Of a DNA stretch of 64,000 nucleotides, positions 17,424 to 27,220 are shown one piece after another. The translations under genes were made by a program, and so were the position numbers. The stretch comes from Alkalihalobacillus trypoxylicola (GTDB taxonomy: Bacteria; Bacillota; Bacilli; Bacillales; Bacillaceae_D), in contig NZ_LTAO01000023.1 of NCBI RefSeq assembly GCF_001590785.1, positions 452,100 to 516,099 on the forward strand, written 5' to 3'. Below the pieces are notes generated by a model. That model had not been told where the DNA came from. It saw only the letters and a list, made by a program, of their open reading frames with translations, and did not search any database. Numbering within the stretch: position 1 is the first letter of the stretch; each line of letters begins with the position of its first letter.

Positions 17424-17519
17424 ACCTGTATAACCTCAGAATATGGCTGAGGGTCTCTACCAGGAACCTTAAAATCCTGATTACAGAAAATGAATCTCAT
17501 TTTTTGTAATCAGGATTTT
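17424..17519 (+). promoter_or_regulatory. Adenine-sensing purine riboswitch with overlapping terminator
   Basis: The purine aptamer is complete: P1 CUGUA (17426-17430) with UACAG (17482-17486), P2 loop block CCUCAGAAUAUGGCUGAGG, J2/3 GUCUCUACC, and P3 CAGGAACCUUAAAAUCCUG. The specificity nucleotide (position 74 in xpt numbering) is U at 17481, which pairs with adenine; guanine riboswitches have C. A terminator stem (17471-17485 with 17505-17519, then T residues) reuses the 3' strands of P3 and P1, so ligand binding should prevent termination: an ON switch, as in B. subtilis pbuE. The only J2/3 difference, C for U48, is at the flipped-out variable base. Confidence 0.93.
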
Positions 17520-17548
17520 TTTATTACGTAAAGAAAGGATGTTAAAAA

Positions 17549-18721
17549 ATGAACTTTAAAGTATTGATACTAGCATTATCAACCGTAGCCGTTGGTTTAG
17601 TTGAATTAATTATTGGTGGAATTTTACCAACGATTGCCGATGATTTAAATGTTTCATATAGCTCAGCGGGTCAACTTATTACTATTTTCGCCTTGGTTTA
17701 TGCGATTTCAGGCCCGATATTACTCGTTTTAACGAGCAAAATAGAACGAAAGAAATTATATCTTATTTCTCTATTGATATTTCTAATCAGTAATATACTG
17801 ACTTATTATAGCCCAACATTTACGTTTATGATGGGTGCCAGAGTATTAGGAGCGATGAGTACTTCTTTAATTGTCGTATTATCGTTAACAATTGCCGCTA
17901 AAATTGTTACACCTAAACACCGCGCAAAGTCGCTTGGTCTTATTTATATGGGAATTAGCTCCTCACTCGTGATGGGCGTCCCACTTGGAATACTCATATC
18001 CGATCTGTTTAATTGGCGTTTCATATTTCTAGGAATTGCCCTGTTGTCGGTCGGTTCCTTTGTACTAATCTCTATCTTTTTAGAGAAAATACCAGGAGAA
18101 AAAGCTGTGCCACTTTCCAAGCAATTAAAGGCTGTGGCAAGTTTAAAATTAGGAAGTGCTCATTTAGCCACTCTATTTATGCTAGCCGGGCATTATACAC
18201 TGTATGCTTATTTCACTCCATTCTTAGAGACTGAACTAGCGTTGAGCTCTAATTGGATTAGCCTTTTTTACTTGTTATTTGGAATAGCAGCTGTTAGTGG
18301 TGGAGCATTCGGAGGAATACTATCAGACAATATTGGAACTCAAAAGAGCATCATTGCTGTCATTATTTCATTTGCAATTGTGCTTGTTCTTTTACCATTC
18401 ACCACTTTCTCACTCGTTCTTTTCATTCCGATGATGATGGTATGGGCAGCTCTTAGCTGGAGTCTTGCACCGCCACAGCAAAGCTATTTAATTGAAACCG
18501 ATCCTGTGACATCTGACATTCAACAAAGCTTTAATAACTCAGCTCTGCAAATCGGTATCTCTTTCGGTTCCGCATTCGGTGGCCTCGTCCTTAATCAGAC
18601 AGGTACGGTCTCTTATATGTCTTGGTTCGGCGCCATTCTCGTCGTAGTTGCCTTATTATGTGCGATTTTTTCGATTACGAGAAAACCAAAAGAAGAGGAA
18701 AATCAATCTCTCGCCGCTTAG
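17549..18721 (+). CDS. pbuE: Purine efflux transporter PbuE (MFS, DHA1 family)
   Basis: A 390-residue, 12-helix major facilitator. The N-terminal LILALSTVAVGLVELIIGGI and the loop GRVLGAMSTS-like motif around residue 100 follow the AraJ/NepI/PbuE group. B. subtilis PbuE exports hypoxanthine, adenine and related bases or nucleosides and has 388 residues. The gene identity rests mainly on its leader, an adenine-type purine riboswitch 30 bases upstream with the same terminator arrangement as pbuE. High adenine should therefore turn on export. Ribosome site AAAGAAAGGATG before the ATG. No clear terminator follows. Confidence 0.88.
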   Translation: MNFKVLILALSTVAVGLVELIIGGILPTIADDLNVSYSSAGQLITIFALVYAISGPILLVLTSKIERKKLYLISLLIFLISNILTYYSPTFTFMMGARVLGAMSTSLIVVLSLTIAAKIVTPKHRAKSLGLIYMGISSSLVMGVPLGILISDLFNWRFIFLGIALLSVGSFVLISIFLEKIPGEKAVPLSKQLKAVASLKLGSAHLATLFMLAGHYTLYAYFTPFLETELALSSNWISLFYLLFGIAAVSGGAFGGILSDNIGTQKSIIAVIISFAIVLVLLPFTTFSLVLFIPMMMVWAALSWSLAPPQQSYLIETDPVTSDIQQSFNNSALQIGISFGSAFGGLVLNQTGTVSYMSWFGAILVVVALLCAIFSITRKPKEEENQSLAA

Positions 18722-18745
18722 ATAAAAAAACAGCACTCTTTCATG

Positions 18746-19085
18746 TGAACTGCTCCCTATAAATTAGACAGGTTTAAAAAAATCTTATATATCTAGTAGA
18801 TGGCCTCGGTACTGTTCCCGGGCCATTTGTTTTTTTCCCATTGGTAACGACCTGAATGATAATACCGAATAAACTCTTCGACATTTTACCCTCAACTCAA
18901 TGAGAGTCTTGCATTTACTAGCACCCTTATAATGTTTAATGATTCCATAGAGGCATTGTATAAGCAGTTACCTATTGAAACCTATACTGTGTAAATCCTA
19001 GTTGCGTTACGACTGTGATACGTAGGATGCTTATAATGGATTGCCTTGATTTGAATGAAGAATGGCACCTAAATAAATCTGTCCA
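18746..19085 (-). mobile_element. Decayed IS3-family (IS150-group) remnant
   Basis: Right end TGAACTG...TAGACAGGTTTA (18746-18776) and a left end TGGACAGATTTA (minus strand, 19074-19085) are the related ends of an IS3-family element. Between them the minus strand encodes, in shifting frames, KCKTLIELR, then LPMGKKQMAREQYRGHLL, matching the C-terminus of an IS150-group OrfB transposase (around the DDE glutamate and the QWxLKKMxPxQYRxHLL end). Most of the transposase is deleted and frames are broken. 19086-19281 is AT-rich without features apart from the BCCT leader. Confidence 0.75.
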
Positions 19086-19281
19086 TCTAGTATAAAAAGG
19101 AATTTTATTTTTTTATTTGAACACAAAATTTAACCATTTATTACCGTATTTTCAAACAAAGAAAATTACATATAAATTGGTTATCAAGAAGATAATTAGG
19201 GTAGTATATGTAAGTTAGAAATATTAACATATTTTTAGTATAAGGATGTGAATTCTTAGTTTTTTTTGACTAAGTTTATTT

Positions 19282-20925
19282 ATGAAGAATCTTAATCTAT
19301 CTGTAGTATTTTGGGCATCATTAATCGTCGCAAGTATCTTTATCTTATGGGGCTCACTGGCTCCAGCAAACGTGGAAAATGTTCTCGGAGCAATTGATAG
19401 CTTTTTATCCAATTACTTTGGTTGGGTGTATATAATTGCGACAACATTATTTGTGCTACTAGCCATTTTTCTTATTTTTGGACCTTTTGGTCGTATTCGT
19501 TTAGGGAAACCTGATGAAAAACCTGAATATAGCTATTTTACATGGTTTGCCTTTTTATTTACGGCAGGTATGGGTGTTGGACTTGTATTCTTTGGTGTTT
19601 CTGAACCACTGACTCATTACTATAGCCCGCCTTCAGCTGAACCTTTATCAGCTGCAGCTGCTGAACAATCTGCCATTTATACCCTATTCCACTGGGGGTT
19701 TCATCCATGGGCTACGTACGCTATAGTCGCTTTAACTTTAGCTTACTTTAAATTTAGACATCAAGCACCTGCATTACTGAGTTCGGCGTTAACACCCATC
19801 TTAGGGAAACGTACAACGGGGCCATTGGGACAAAGTGTAGATGTATTAGCGGCATTTGTGACCATTTTTGGAGTTGCCACTTCATTAGGTCTTGGAGCCT
19901 CACAAGTTACAGCAGGATTAAACTATACGACTGGTATTGAAAATAATATGGTTTCCACCATAATTGTCATTGTAGTATTCACAATATTATTTTTAATATC
20001 AGCTGTAAGTGGTTTAGATAAAGGGATTCGTTATTTAAGTTGGAGTAATGTCATTATTGCAATTGCTCTGATGTTATTTATCTTGGTGTTTAGTTCCCCT
20101 GTTCGAATCTTTGAAGGTTTTACAACGACAATAGGACTCTACATTCAGAACTTACCGAGTATGACATTAGGTATGAATGCCTTCCAAGGAGAAAGAGAAT
20201 TCTTAAATGATTGGACTTTATTTTATTGGTCTTGGTGGATTGGATGGTCTACATTTGTAGGTACATTCATAGCAAGGGTATCAAGAGGAAGAACGATTCG
20301 CGAATTCGTTTTAGGCGTGATGGTGGTTCCAGCAATATTTAGTGCTTTGTGGTTCTCTGTTTTTGGTATTGCTGGTATAGACTTGGACAATGCATCTATG
20401 GGCGCGCTTTATGATATCATTCAGCAGCAAGGGAATGAATATGCACTTTTTGCTTTTCTTGAGCAATATCCTTTTGCTCCAGTTCTATTAGGAGTAGCTA
20501 TTCTTTTAATTGCTTCTTTCTTTGTTACTTCAGCTGATTCAGCAACATTAGTATTAGGTATGTTAACAACTGGTGGGCATTTAAACCCTACAACTAAAGT
20601 TAAAGTAACCTGGGGTTTGGTATTATCAGGAACAGCTATAGTCCTTTTAGTCTCAGGAGGGCTTGAAGCTCTTGAGATGGCCATGTTAATCGCAGCGTTT
20701 CCTTTTACTATTGTCGTCATTCTCATGATGTATTCATTATTAAAAGCTTTAAGTAGTGAGTACGATATATTAAAACTCGAACTCAAACAAAAAGAATGGG
20801 AAAAATCATATCAAGCAGAGTCTAAAATCGAGCTAAAAGAGATGAGGGAAGAATTCGAACAGAGTATGCCAGATGAACTTTCTGATGAAGGAGTAACTAT
20901 TAAAATAAATAATGAAAAAGAATAG
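19282..20925 (+). CDS. BCCT-family osmoprotectant transporter (OpuD/BetL-like)
   Basis: A 547-residue, 12-helix betaine/carnitine/choline transporter. The family signature segments are GMGVGLVFFGVSEPLTHY, FHWGFHPWATYAIVALTLAY and YWSWWIGWSTFVGTFIARVS, with the tryptophan-rich TM8 site and the following SRGRTIREF. It should import glycine betaine or a relative with sodium for osmotic protection, which fits a saline or alkaline habitat. The long acidic C-terminal tail (about residues 505-547) is a typical osmosensing or regulatory extension. The ATG at 19282 has no ribosome site; AAGGATG is about 35 bases upstream, separated by a small CTTAGT/ACTAAG hairpin. Confidence 0.92.
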   Translation: MKNLNLSVVFWASLIVASIFILWGSLAPANVENVLGAIDSFLSNYFGWVYIIATTLFVLLAIFLIFGPFGRIRLGKPDEKPEYSYFTWFAFLFTAGMGVGLVFFGVSEPLTHYYSPPSAEPLSAAAAEQSAIYTLFHWGFHPWATYAIVALTLAYFKFRHQAPALLSSALTPILGKRTTGPLGQSVDVLAAFVTIFGVATSLGLGASQVTAGLNYTTGIENNMVSTIIVIVVFTILFLISAVSGLDKGIRYLSWSNVIIAIALMLFILVFSSPVRIFEGFTTTIGLYIQNLPSMTLGMNAFQGEREFLNDWTLFYWSWWIGWSTFVGTFIARVSRGRTIREFVLGVMVVPAIFSALWFSVFGIAGIDLDNASMGALYDIIQQQGNEYALFAFLEQYPFAPVLLGVAILLIASFFVTSADSATLVLGMLTTGGHLNPTTKVKVTWGLVLSGTAIVLLVSGGLEALEMAMLIAAFPFTIVVILMMYSLLKALSSEYDILKLELKQKEWEKSYQAESKIELKEMREEFEQSMPDELSDEGVTIKINNEKE

Positions 20926-20936
20926 TTCAAAAATAT

Positions 20937-20979
20937 ATAGCAATGGTGGTGAATGATTCTCACTACTATTGCTATTTTA
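20937..20979 (+). terminator. Terminator of the BCCT gene
   Basis: A 16-bp stem (20937-20952 with 20960-20975, two G-U pairs) around a 7-base loop, followed by TTT. It begins 12 bases after the stop codon. Confidence 0.85.
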
Positions 20980-21121
20980 GCTTGTTTCTTCATGGAAAGC
21001 TGTCACCATAAGGTATCTTATAATAAAGTTCCCGTAATCTCATAACCCACTCCAAAACCTATATATTGTGATATAATCATATTGTTTAATACTATATATA
21101 GAATTGTAGGAGCTGATTGTT

Positions 21122-21454
21122 TTGGATGCAAAGACGTTTCAGAGCTGGATAGAGAATTACTATACGGAGAGAGGCTGGCATAATTTAGATATCTTTATTC
21201 GAATTGGTTTTTTGGCAGAAGAGACTGGAGAGGTTGCGAGAGCCATTCGAGCGCTCGAGATTGGTAGAGACCGTCCTGATGAAGTCGACGGTTCCTATGA
21301 AGAAAATAAGCAGTTACTAACAGAGGAGCTAGGAGATGTGCTAGGAAACATAGTCGTTATTGCTAACAAATATGAGATTGATTTAGAGGATATTTTTTCA
21401 ATGCATCAAAAAAAGCTGGCAGACAGATATCAAGAAGCGGATGAACAGAAATAG
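21122..21454 (+). CDS. MazG-like nucleotide pyrophosphohydrolase
   Basis: A 110-residue all-alpha NTP-PPase of the MazG-like family. Metal ligands are seen in LAEETGEVARAIR (E-E-x-x-E, about residues 32-44) and in TEELGDVLGNIVVIANKY (E-x-x-D, about 68-85). Family members hydrolyse non-canonical or excess nucleoside triphosphates. The start is the TTG at 21122 behind AGGAG with 9 bases of spacing. It stands alone; the region 21455-21668 after it holds no gene. Confidence 0.85.
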   Translation: MDAKTFQSWIENYYTERGWHNLDIFIRIGFLAEETGEVARAIRALEIGRDRPDEVDGSYEENKQLLTEELGDVLGNIVVIANKYEIDLEDIFSMHQKKLADRYQEADEQK

Positions 21455-21668
21455 CTACTAAAACATCGTGTCAGTAACACTTTAAGACAGAATTCATTTG
21501 ATAGAACTCATTATTTGCAATCTATTCTAGTTACATAATAATAATAAAACTCACCCATTATAATGATCGATGTGAACGAAGTTTTCAGAAGAATATACAA
21601 GAAAAGACTAGACTTATTGCGCTAGCTGTCCGCTTCCAAAAGGCACTTCATAAAGAATCTACAAATTA

Positions 21669-21702
21669 AACAGGTCCCTTCTCTAAGAAGAAGGGACCTG
21701 TT
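21669..21702. terminator. Strong hairpin terminator
   Basis: A perfect 14-bp stem AACAGGTCCCTTCT with its complement and a 6-base loop. It lies between the MazG-like gene (plus) and the chemoreceptor gene (minus), and is about 110 bases beyond the end of the latter. It may serve either side. Confidence 0.75.
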
Positions 21703-21814
21703 CGTTATTTGTGTATGCATGTATGACACACCATTTTAGTTTCTCTACATAACATCTTCTAAAAATAAATTATGTCCCATCCTTTTCTTATACGGTTATT
21801 TAACAAAGTTCTAT

Positions 21815-23857
21815 TTAATATTTAAATTTACTCACATTATCTTGCATATTTTGAGCTAGTTTTGCCAGCTCCTCACTTGCTTTTGAAATCTCATCAATGG
21901 ATACGGTTTGTTCTTCAACAGATGCTGAACTCTCTTCCGTAGCGGCTGCATTTTCCTCTGAGATAGCGGATAAGTTTTCTACCATTTCAATTAATTGTTT
22001 TTTCTTTGCTTCCATGTCATTACCACTTTGACTAATTTTTATCATGACCTCACTCATTTGTTCAATGGCTGTAGCTATTCCTTCGAATTTATTATTAGTG
22101 TGAGTAACACTTACTGTTTGTTGTTCAACAATTTGACTCACTTCTTCCATCGTGTGAACCGTTTGATTTGTTTTGTTAGTTAAATCATGAACAACGTTCG
22201 AAATCTCCTCTGCAAACTCACTAGAGCTTTCCGCTAACTTTTTTACTTCATCGGCTACAATAGCGAAGCCTCTCCCATGTTCACCAGCTCTTGCCGCTTC
22301 AATGGCTGCATTTAAAGCTAATAAATTCGTTTGTTCGGTAATACCTTTAATCATTTGACTCGCAACAGCTATTTTTTCAACACTTTCACCCGTATTTTTT
22401 ATCGTATCGTGAATTACTTTTGTAGCGTTATTGATTTCATTGGTTTTCTCAACAAGTTTCTGTAGGATTAAAAACCCTTCGTCTTTTTCATGACTAACTT
22501 TTTGAGCAGATACATTAGCTTCATGTAAGTGCCTATGATTATTCTCTATCAAAACACCTAGCTCGCTAATATGTCTGACCCCTTCTTCCACATCGCTCGC
22601 TTGATTGGTAGCTCCTGTAGCAATTTCTTCAATCGCTTTAGCCACTTCATTGGCTAGCTGGTGTGTATCTTGACTAGTGGCGGTTAGTTCTTCTGAGGAA
22701 GCAGCTACCTGCTCAGATGTGATGCTAATATTTTTAATCATCTCTTTTGTATTTAATTTCATCTTATCTAATGCTACTGCCATTTCACCAAATTCGTCAT
22801 TTTTATAGAGAATTTTTTCTGGAATTTCATAAGTTAAATCCCCAGAAGACATGACTCCTAATATTTCTTTAAATCGATGAATGAATTTTGCCGTTCCATT
22901 AGATATGACCCAAAGTACAATACTAAGTATAATAAAGGTAATCACACCTACTATGGCAATAACGACTATGTTTTTGATAATAGAAGCATTCACTTCTTCC
23001 ATCGAGAGCCCTAAGTTTAAAGACGCAACATACTGATGATCCTCATACATCGGTAATGTTACAGAATAAACGTTTATTTGCTCATCTTCGTTAAAGTGTT
23101 CAGCCGTTTTCATTTCTTCTTGTTTAACGGCTTCTTCTATAAGCTTGTCTTCGTTAACCAAACCAACGAGCTCCTCATTATTATGAGCGATGATTTCAGC
23201 ATCCGTGTTCAATACAGAAGCATACACAATATTATGTTCTTCCCCTAATTGTCTAACAAGCTCTTGATAACTAAAGGATTGCGTTAATAATTCAACTTCA
23301 TTGGCATCAATACCGATTTGAGCAAAGTGCCCATCACTATGACGTAAATAGCCAAACTTATAATACACACCAGATACTGTGTCTTCTCGAATTTCTTCCA
23401 TTAAATCTATAGATCCACTAAGTCTAAATTGATCTACAGGATGATCTGATGGAGGAACCCAACCTAAATAGGAATCGACTGTTGAGTAGATAACTTCTCC
23501 ATCTGGTGAATACCAATAAATCTCAGTTACCCCCGTGTCTTCCATTACCTGACTCAAGAATTCATTAGACAACTGATCCTCGTTAGAAATAAGAACATTG
23601 CCTGCTACTGTGATTTTATCCTCTAGCATCTCATTTATTTTGACTAAAGATATACGATTATCCTCAGAACGATCGCTGACCTGCTGTGCTAAAGATATAC
23701 CATTTTCCCTCATTTGAGTTAACAAACTATCTCTCACAAAAAACGATGAAACGGCACTAATAGCAATAATCGCTAAAAATATAATGAATAATGGTAAATA
23801 AACGAGCTTGACTTTAATTGAGGTTTTCCTCTTTCGTGTTTGTTTGTTTTTTATCAT
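21815..23857 (-). CDS. Methyl-accepting chemotaxis protein
   Basis: A 680-residue chemoreceptor with a basic cytoplasmic start, TM1 (about 17-40), an extracellular Cache-type sensor (about 45-285), TM2 (about 293-315), HAMP (about 318-370) and a signalling domain whose tip reads [20 protein letters not shown]. Unlike the receptor at 8.9 kb its sensor lacks the RPWY pocket motif, and it contains a repeated acidic run ([24 protein letters not shown]), so it probably senses something different. AAAGGAG precedes the ATG. A possible sigma-A promoter (TTGACT ... TATACT, 19-bp spacing) lies about 40-70 bases upstream. Confidence 0.92.
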   Translation of the reverse strand: MIKNKQTRKRKTSIKVKLVYLPLFIIFLAIIAISAVSSFFVRDSLLTQMRENGISLAQQVSDRSEDNRISLVKINEMLEDKITVAGNVLISNEDQLSNEFLSQVMEDTGVTEIYWYSPDGEVIYSTVDSYLGWVPPSDHPVDQFRLSGSIDLMEEIREDTVSGVYYKFGYLRHSDGHFAQIGIDANEVELLTQSFSYQELVRQLGEEHNIVYASVLNTDAEIIAHNNEELVGLVNEDKLIEEAVKQEEMKTAEHFNEDEQINVYSVTLPMYEDHQYVASLNLGLSMEEVNASIIKNIVVIAIVGVITFIILSIVLWVISNGTAKFIHRFKEILGVMSSGDLTYEIPEKILYKNDEFGEMAVALDKMKLNTKEMIKNISITSEQVAASSEELTATSQDTHQLANEVAKAIEEIATGATNQASDVEEGVRHISELGVLIENNHRHLHEANVSAQKVSHEKDEGFLILQKLVEKTNEINNATKVIHDTIKNTGESVEKIAVASQMIKGITEQTNLLALNAAIEAARAGEHGRGFAIVADEVKKLAESSSEFAEEISNVVHDLTNKTNQTVHTMEEVSQIVEQQTVSVTHTNNKFEGIATAIEQMSEVMIKISQSGNDMEAKKKQLIEMVENLSAISEENAAATEESSASVEEQTVSIDEISKASEELAKLAQNMQDNVSKFKY

Positions 23858-24366
23858 TCATGTTTCTCTCCTTTAAATACATCATCTCATGAGTATAAAA
23901 GAATAGGATTCTCAATAGTCAATTCACTGTATGGAGTCCATCTAAAAAGTCTGTAAATTCAGTCTTTAATATCACGACCTTCAATTAGTATTCGGACCAT
24001 AGTTGAGAGTATGCACTAGCTTTTATTCACCATTTCTTATATTGAAATCCTATTAAACTAGATTGTATTTTTAGTAGAGTGTTGATCATATAAATCGAAT
24101 CCACCGACTAATCTAATTTAAAAGGAGAATTTTTAGTATCAAATAACAAATAATAGTTCTTTATACCTACTAATTTCGCCGTTTTTTCACTTAGTTTGGA
24201 ATCGCTTCAAAAACCCCCTAAAATACTATAGAATAAGCATAAAATAGACATAGGTACTTTTTAAAAACTCTTTTTATAGTACATAAGTAACAGATATCTG
24301 TTACTTAAATATATATTTATTTTTCGCAGCAGTCAATTTAAATTTTTGATAAAAAAGAGAAGTAGT

Positions 24367-24534
24367 TGATTTCACTAGAGGAGCGTATTGGGTGCTTAGT
24401 GAAACATCTGTTGAATGGAATGTCCTACGTTTTTTTAATACGGTTAAACGGTAGTTGAACATGCAGAGGATATCGAAGCCCTCTGCGAAACCGTATGTGA
24501 AATGGATAACGGGAGTTTAGTGAGAGTGGTTTAA
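24367..24534 (+). pseudogene. Frameshifted coding remnant
   Basis: One frame reads GAYWVLSETSVEWNVLRFFN TVK and stops at TAG. The next frame continues directly with VEHAEDIEALCETVCEMDNG SLVRVV and a TAA stop. The two pieces look like one short protein C-terminus split by a frameshift at about 24452. I do not recognise the family. Around it, 23880-24366 is AT-rich and shows no gene. Confidence 0.4.
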
Positions 24535-24588
24535 TCGAAACGATTATGGTTAAATCTATATACAACCTATTCTAAGGGAGTGAATTCA

Positions 24589-25224
24589 TTGGATCCTATC
24601 AACCTTATTACATCCCTTCATTCTGTCAATCGCTCTATAAAAACTGCCGAGAAGGATGAAAAAGATGTTCGCCATGTTACTTTAGAGCGTTCTTTTTCTG
24701 TCCCGGTCGAAGAGCTTTGGGATGCCGTTACCAATCCTGAACGCTTGTCGCGTTATTTTGGTTATGTTAATGGTGAATTAAAAGAAAATGGCCGTTTTCA
24801 AGTTAAAGACAATGCGGAAGGTACAATTACAGAATGCGTTCGACCTCAATTTTTTGCCGTAACTTGGGAATTTGCTGGAGGATTAAGCTGGATCGAGGTT
24901 CAGTTTGCACCCGTTAGCACGGCTGAAACTTCATTAAAATTAACCCATATTTGTCCCGTAGACGAGCACTGGATGAATTATGGACCTGGAGCAGGAGGCG
25001 TTGGATGGGATTTGGTTTTAATCGGTTTAGAGGCTCACCTTTTAGATAAAAACTTTAATCTCACTGATGGCGAAGCCTTGCTAACCACCAAAGAAGGAAT
25101 GAATTTTATAATCGGTTCGAGCGAGGACTGGGGCAAAGCAGCCATTGCAGCGGGTGAAAATCCCGAACAAGCCAAAGCAGCAGCTAAACGAACCACTGCT
25201 TTCTACACCGGTACCGCCGAATAG
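24589..25224 (+). CDS. SRPBCC (AHSA1/START-like) domain protein
   Basis: About 211 residues. The fold signature is VTLERSFSVPVEELWDAVTN PERLSRYFG near the N-terminus, then beta strands ending in LKLTHI, typical of the AHSA1-type SRPBCC group: cytosolic hydrophobic-pocket proteins. The C-terminal 40 residues (SSEDWGKAAIAAGENPEQ, then Ala-rich) are as in uncharacterised actinobacterial and firmicute relatives that sit with ArsR regulators; no such regulator is near here. The start is taken as the TTG at 24589 because AAGGGAG lies 7 bases before it; a GTG three codons upstream overlaps that site. Its codon use looks less AT-rich than the neighbourhood. A terminator follows. Confidence 0.82.
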   Translation: MDPINLITSLHSVNRSIKTAEKDEKDVRHVTLERSFSVPVEELWDAVTNPERLSRYFGYVNGELKENGRFQVKDNAEGTITECVRPQFFAVTWEFAGGLSWIEVQFAPVSTAETSLKLTHICPVDEHWMNYGPGAGGVGWDLVLIGLEAHLLDKNFNLTDGEALLTTKEGMNFIIGSSEDWGKAAIAAGENPEQAKAAAKRTTAFYTGTAE

Positions 25225-25231
25225 CGATTAG

Positions 25232-25277
25232 AAAAAGGAACTGGTCCACCCCTTATCTGGGTGTCAGTACCTTTTTT
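25232..25277 (+). terminator. Terminator of the SRPBCC gene
   Basis: An interrupted stem AAAAGG-ACTG-ACCC with its complement GGGTG-CAGT-CCTTTT, followed by six T residues, just after the stop codon. Confidence 0.75.
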
Positions 25278-25416
25278 ATAGGATATCCATTTTTGTGCGA
25301 CGCTCCTAGTTATTTCAATACAAATTCCATATTTCTACTTTTTGTTTTCATCCCCATTGACTTATAAAAGTCGATGGGGTATTTTGCGATATAGCTTTCA
25401 AAGAACTTAAAATTTA

Positions 25417-25599
25417 TTAATGGTCTAAATCGTCATCTAAAAAGCTTTTTTTACTTTTTATATTATTTTCATTAAATTTTCTAGTGAAATAAATACCGAG
25501 ATTTGATTTATTAATACCATTAATGACTGCTAACTCAATAACTTTGTATAATATTAGTAATCCAATGATGTATACAATAATTGAAATAATAGTTGACAT
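25417..25599 (-). CDS. Small single-pass membrane protein
   Basis: A 60-residue protein from the ATG at 25599 (MSTIISIIVYIIGLLILYKV) behind AAAGGAG. One transmembrane helix (about 3-21) is followed by a basic/polar tail with NKSNLGIYFTRKFNEN. The open frame reaches 24 codons further upstream with no site. It resembles short uncharacterised Bacillus membrane proteins of the DUF6019 kind, but this is a weak impression. The 25672-26070 gap is AT-rich and has only a terminator at its right end. Confidence 0.6.
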   Translation of the reverse strand: MSTIISIIVYIIGLLILYKVIELAVINGINKSNLGIYFTRKFNENNIKSKKSFLDDDLDH

Positions 25600-25984
25600 T
25601 TCAATCTCCTTTAGTTTTAATAAGTATATTGAGCATAAGATGGTTGGTATTCCATATGTAAAAGAATACAAGAATTCATTACTAATGTTTTTTTAAAAGT
25701 GAGAGTAGTTTCCATAAGCGTTTAACCTTTTGATTGCTTTCTCCAAGTTCCGCTATTTTTTGAAAAACGGCTTAAAAAACCCAAATATTTCAAAATATTG
25801 CTGTCAGTATTATATCAAACAGTTTAATATTTTGTATATATAATGTGTAATTATTAGCTATTTATTGCATTTATATAAATTACATGTCGTAATAACTCTA
25901 ATTAACTGTAAATAACTCCTTATTACTCTTAATTTCTAATAGTTAAATTCCTTTAGATAATGATTATGTTTTCAAAAACAAAAA

Positions 25985-26022
25985 CCAGAAAGGGACATTT
26001 TTTCCTGTGTCCACTTTCTGGA
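25985..26022 (-). terminator. Terminator of the acidic lipoprotein gene
   Basis: Stem CCAGAAAG-GGACA paired with TGTCC-CTTTCTGG, flanked on the left by A-rich sequence (T-rich on the minus strand). It lies about 50 bases beyond the stop codon of the lipoprotein gene at 26071. Confidence 0.75.
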
Positions 26023-26070
26023 ATATTAATAATACTGTTCTTATCTTTTACTATTTAAACATTACCTACT

Positions 26071-26940
26071 TTATTCTTCATTCTCTTCTTCTAGCTCATC
26101 GATTATGTCATTCATTTCCTCATCTAGATGCTCTTCTGTGTCACGTTCTTCAATATCTATATCTTCAGGCATAACATCTTCTAATAGGAAGAATGCTTCA
26201 TCATAATCAATATTATGCTCATACTCGATGACATCAAGTGTTATTCGGAATGGGTTTTGCTCGTCTTCATTTTCCATTCTAATGACTTCATACGTTTCTT
26301 GGTCAAACCAATAATGAAGAACTTCCTCCTCACCAGTAAAGCTAACATGGTAAGTCGTATATCCGTTTACCTCTTCTTCACCTTCAAGAACTACATCATA
26401 ATTTTCCAAGTATTGTTCAAATTGATTATTCATTGGATGGATATCAGCTGGATCACCTTCTACATCAAACATCTCCACACGGTAAGCAATATCTTCACCT
26501 TCAGTATATTGGAGACTATATTCACTATCATCAGCTGTGTATTCAGTCGGTTGACCTTCTACTATACGCTCTGTCCTTGTACTAACCGAACCATCTTCAT
26601 GAACATAAGTGTATTCCAAAATTTCTTCCTCTTGGGCTACTCCCTCTTCTTCCTCTGTTATATTTTCATCTACATCTGCATCAATTCCCATAGTCATTAC
26701 ATTATGTCTAAAGGCACTTTGTAAATTCGCTTCCGCTTCCATAGCAGCTTTAACAATATCTTCAACTGCCAAAAAATCATTTTCTGCTTCTTCAGTCTCA
26801 TCATTATTCACTTCCGTCTCAACCTGCTCATCCGTTTCTTCCGCCTCGACAGTATCATCATTATTTCCGTTATCTTCACCACAGGCCACCATAACCACCA
26901 TTAAACTAGAAATCGCTAAAAATTGAGTAAACTTCTTCAT
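26071..26940 (-). CDS. Acidic lipoprotein (DUF6612/LolA-like), unknown ligand
   Basis: A 289-residue protein with a lipoprotein signal peptide: MKKFTQFLAISSLMVVMVAC with the lipobox Cys at residue 20. A spacer of almost only Glu, Asp, Asn and Thr (about 21-52) leads to a beta-rich domain (about 55-265) with repeated phrases such as GYTTYHVSFTGEEEVLHYWF and TYEVIRMENEDEQNPFRITL. These match the LolA-like/DUF6612 type fold: a half-barrel that holds a hydrophobic ligand. Extreme acidity is typical of alkaliphile surface proteins. It is monocistronic. The function is unknown. Confidence 0.8.
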   Translation of the reverse strand: MKKFTQFLAISSLMVVMVACGEDNGNNDDTVEAEETDEQVETEVNNDETEEAENDFLAVEDIVKAAMEAEANLQSAFRHNVMTMGIDADVDENITEEEEGVAQEEEILEYTYVHEDGSVSTRTERIVEGQPTEYTADDSEYSLQYTEGEDIAYRVEMFDVEGDPADIHPMNNQFEQYLENYDVVLEGEEEVNGYTTYHVSFTGEEEVLHYWFDQETYEVIRMENEDEQNPFRITLDVIEYEHNIDYDEAFFLLEDVMPEDIDIEERDTEEHLDEEMNDIIDELEEENEE

Positions 26941-27165
26941 ATAGTTCTCCCTCTCTTTATCTATTTATTTACTTATTTGTTATGTATACCCAACTTTTAT
27001 TTACTATAACATTACTAATAAACTTCATACCCCATTTCAAAACTACCTATAGGTGATTATTTCCTTCAAAAATAGAGTTTTCCATATTTTTACCTCCTAA
27101 TCAATCTCCATTCTTTACCCTATTTTTAAAACAGTCACACGTTTTACCTTAAGTGTATTTTTTCC

Positions 27166-27197
27166 AAAAAAAAGATCCAAGGCACTTGCCTTGAATC
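27166..27197 (-). terminator. Terminator of the maltodextrin/cyclodextrin import operon
   Basis: Stem GATCCAAGGCA / TGCCTTGAATC (one mismatch) with a 2-3 base loop, preceded on the plus strand by seven A residues, that is, a T tract on the minus strand. It starts 24 bases after the mdxG-type stop codon. Confidence 0.8.
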
Positions 27198-27220
27198 GTC
27201 AGTCTGGACATTATAATTTT

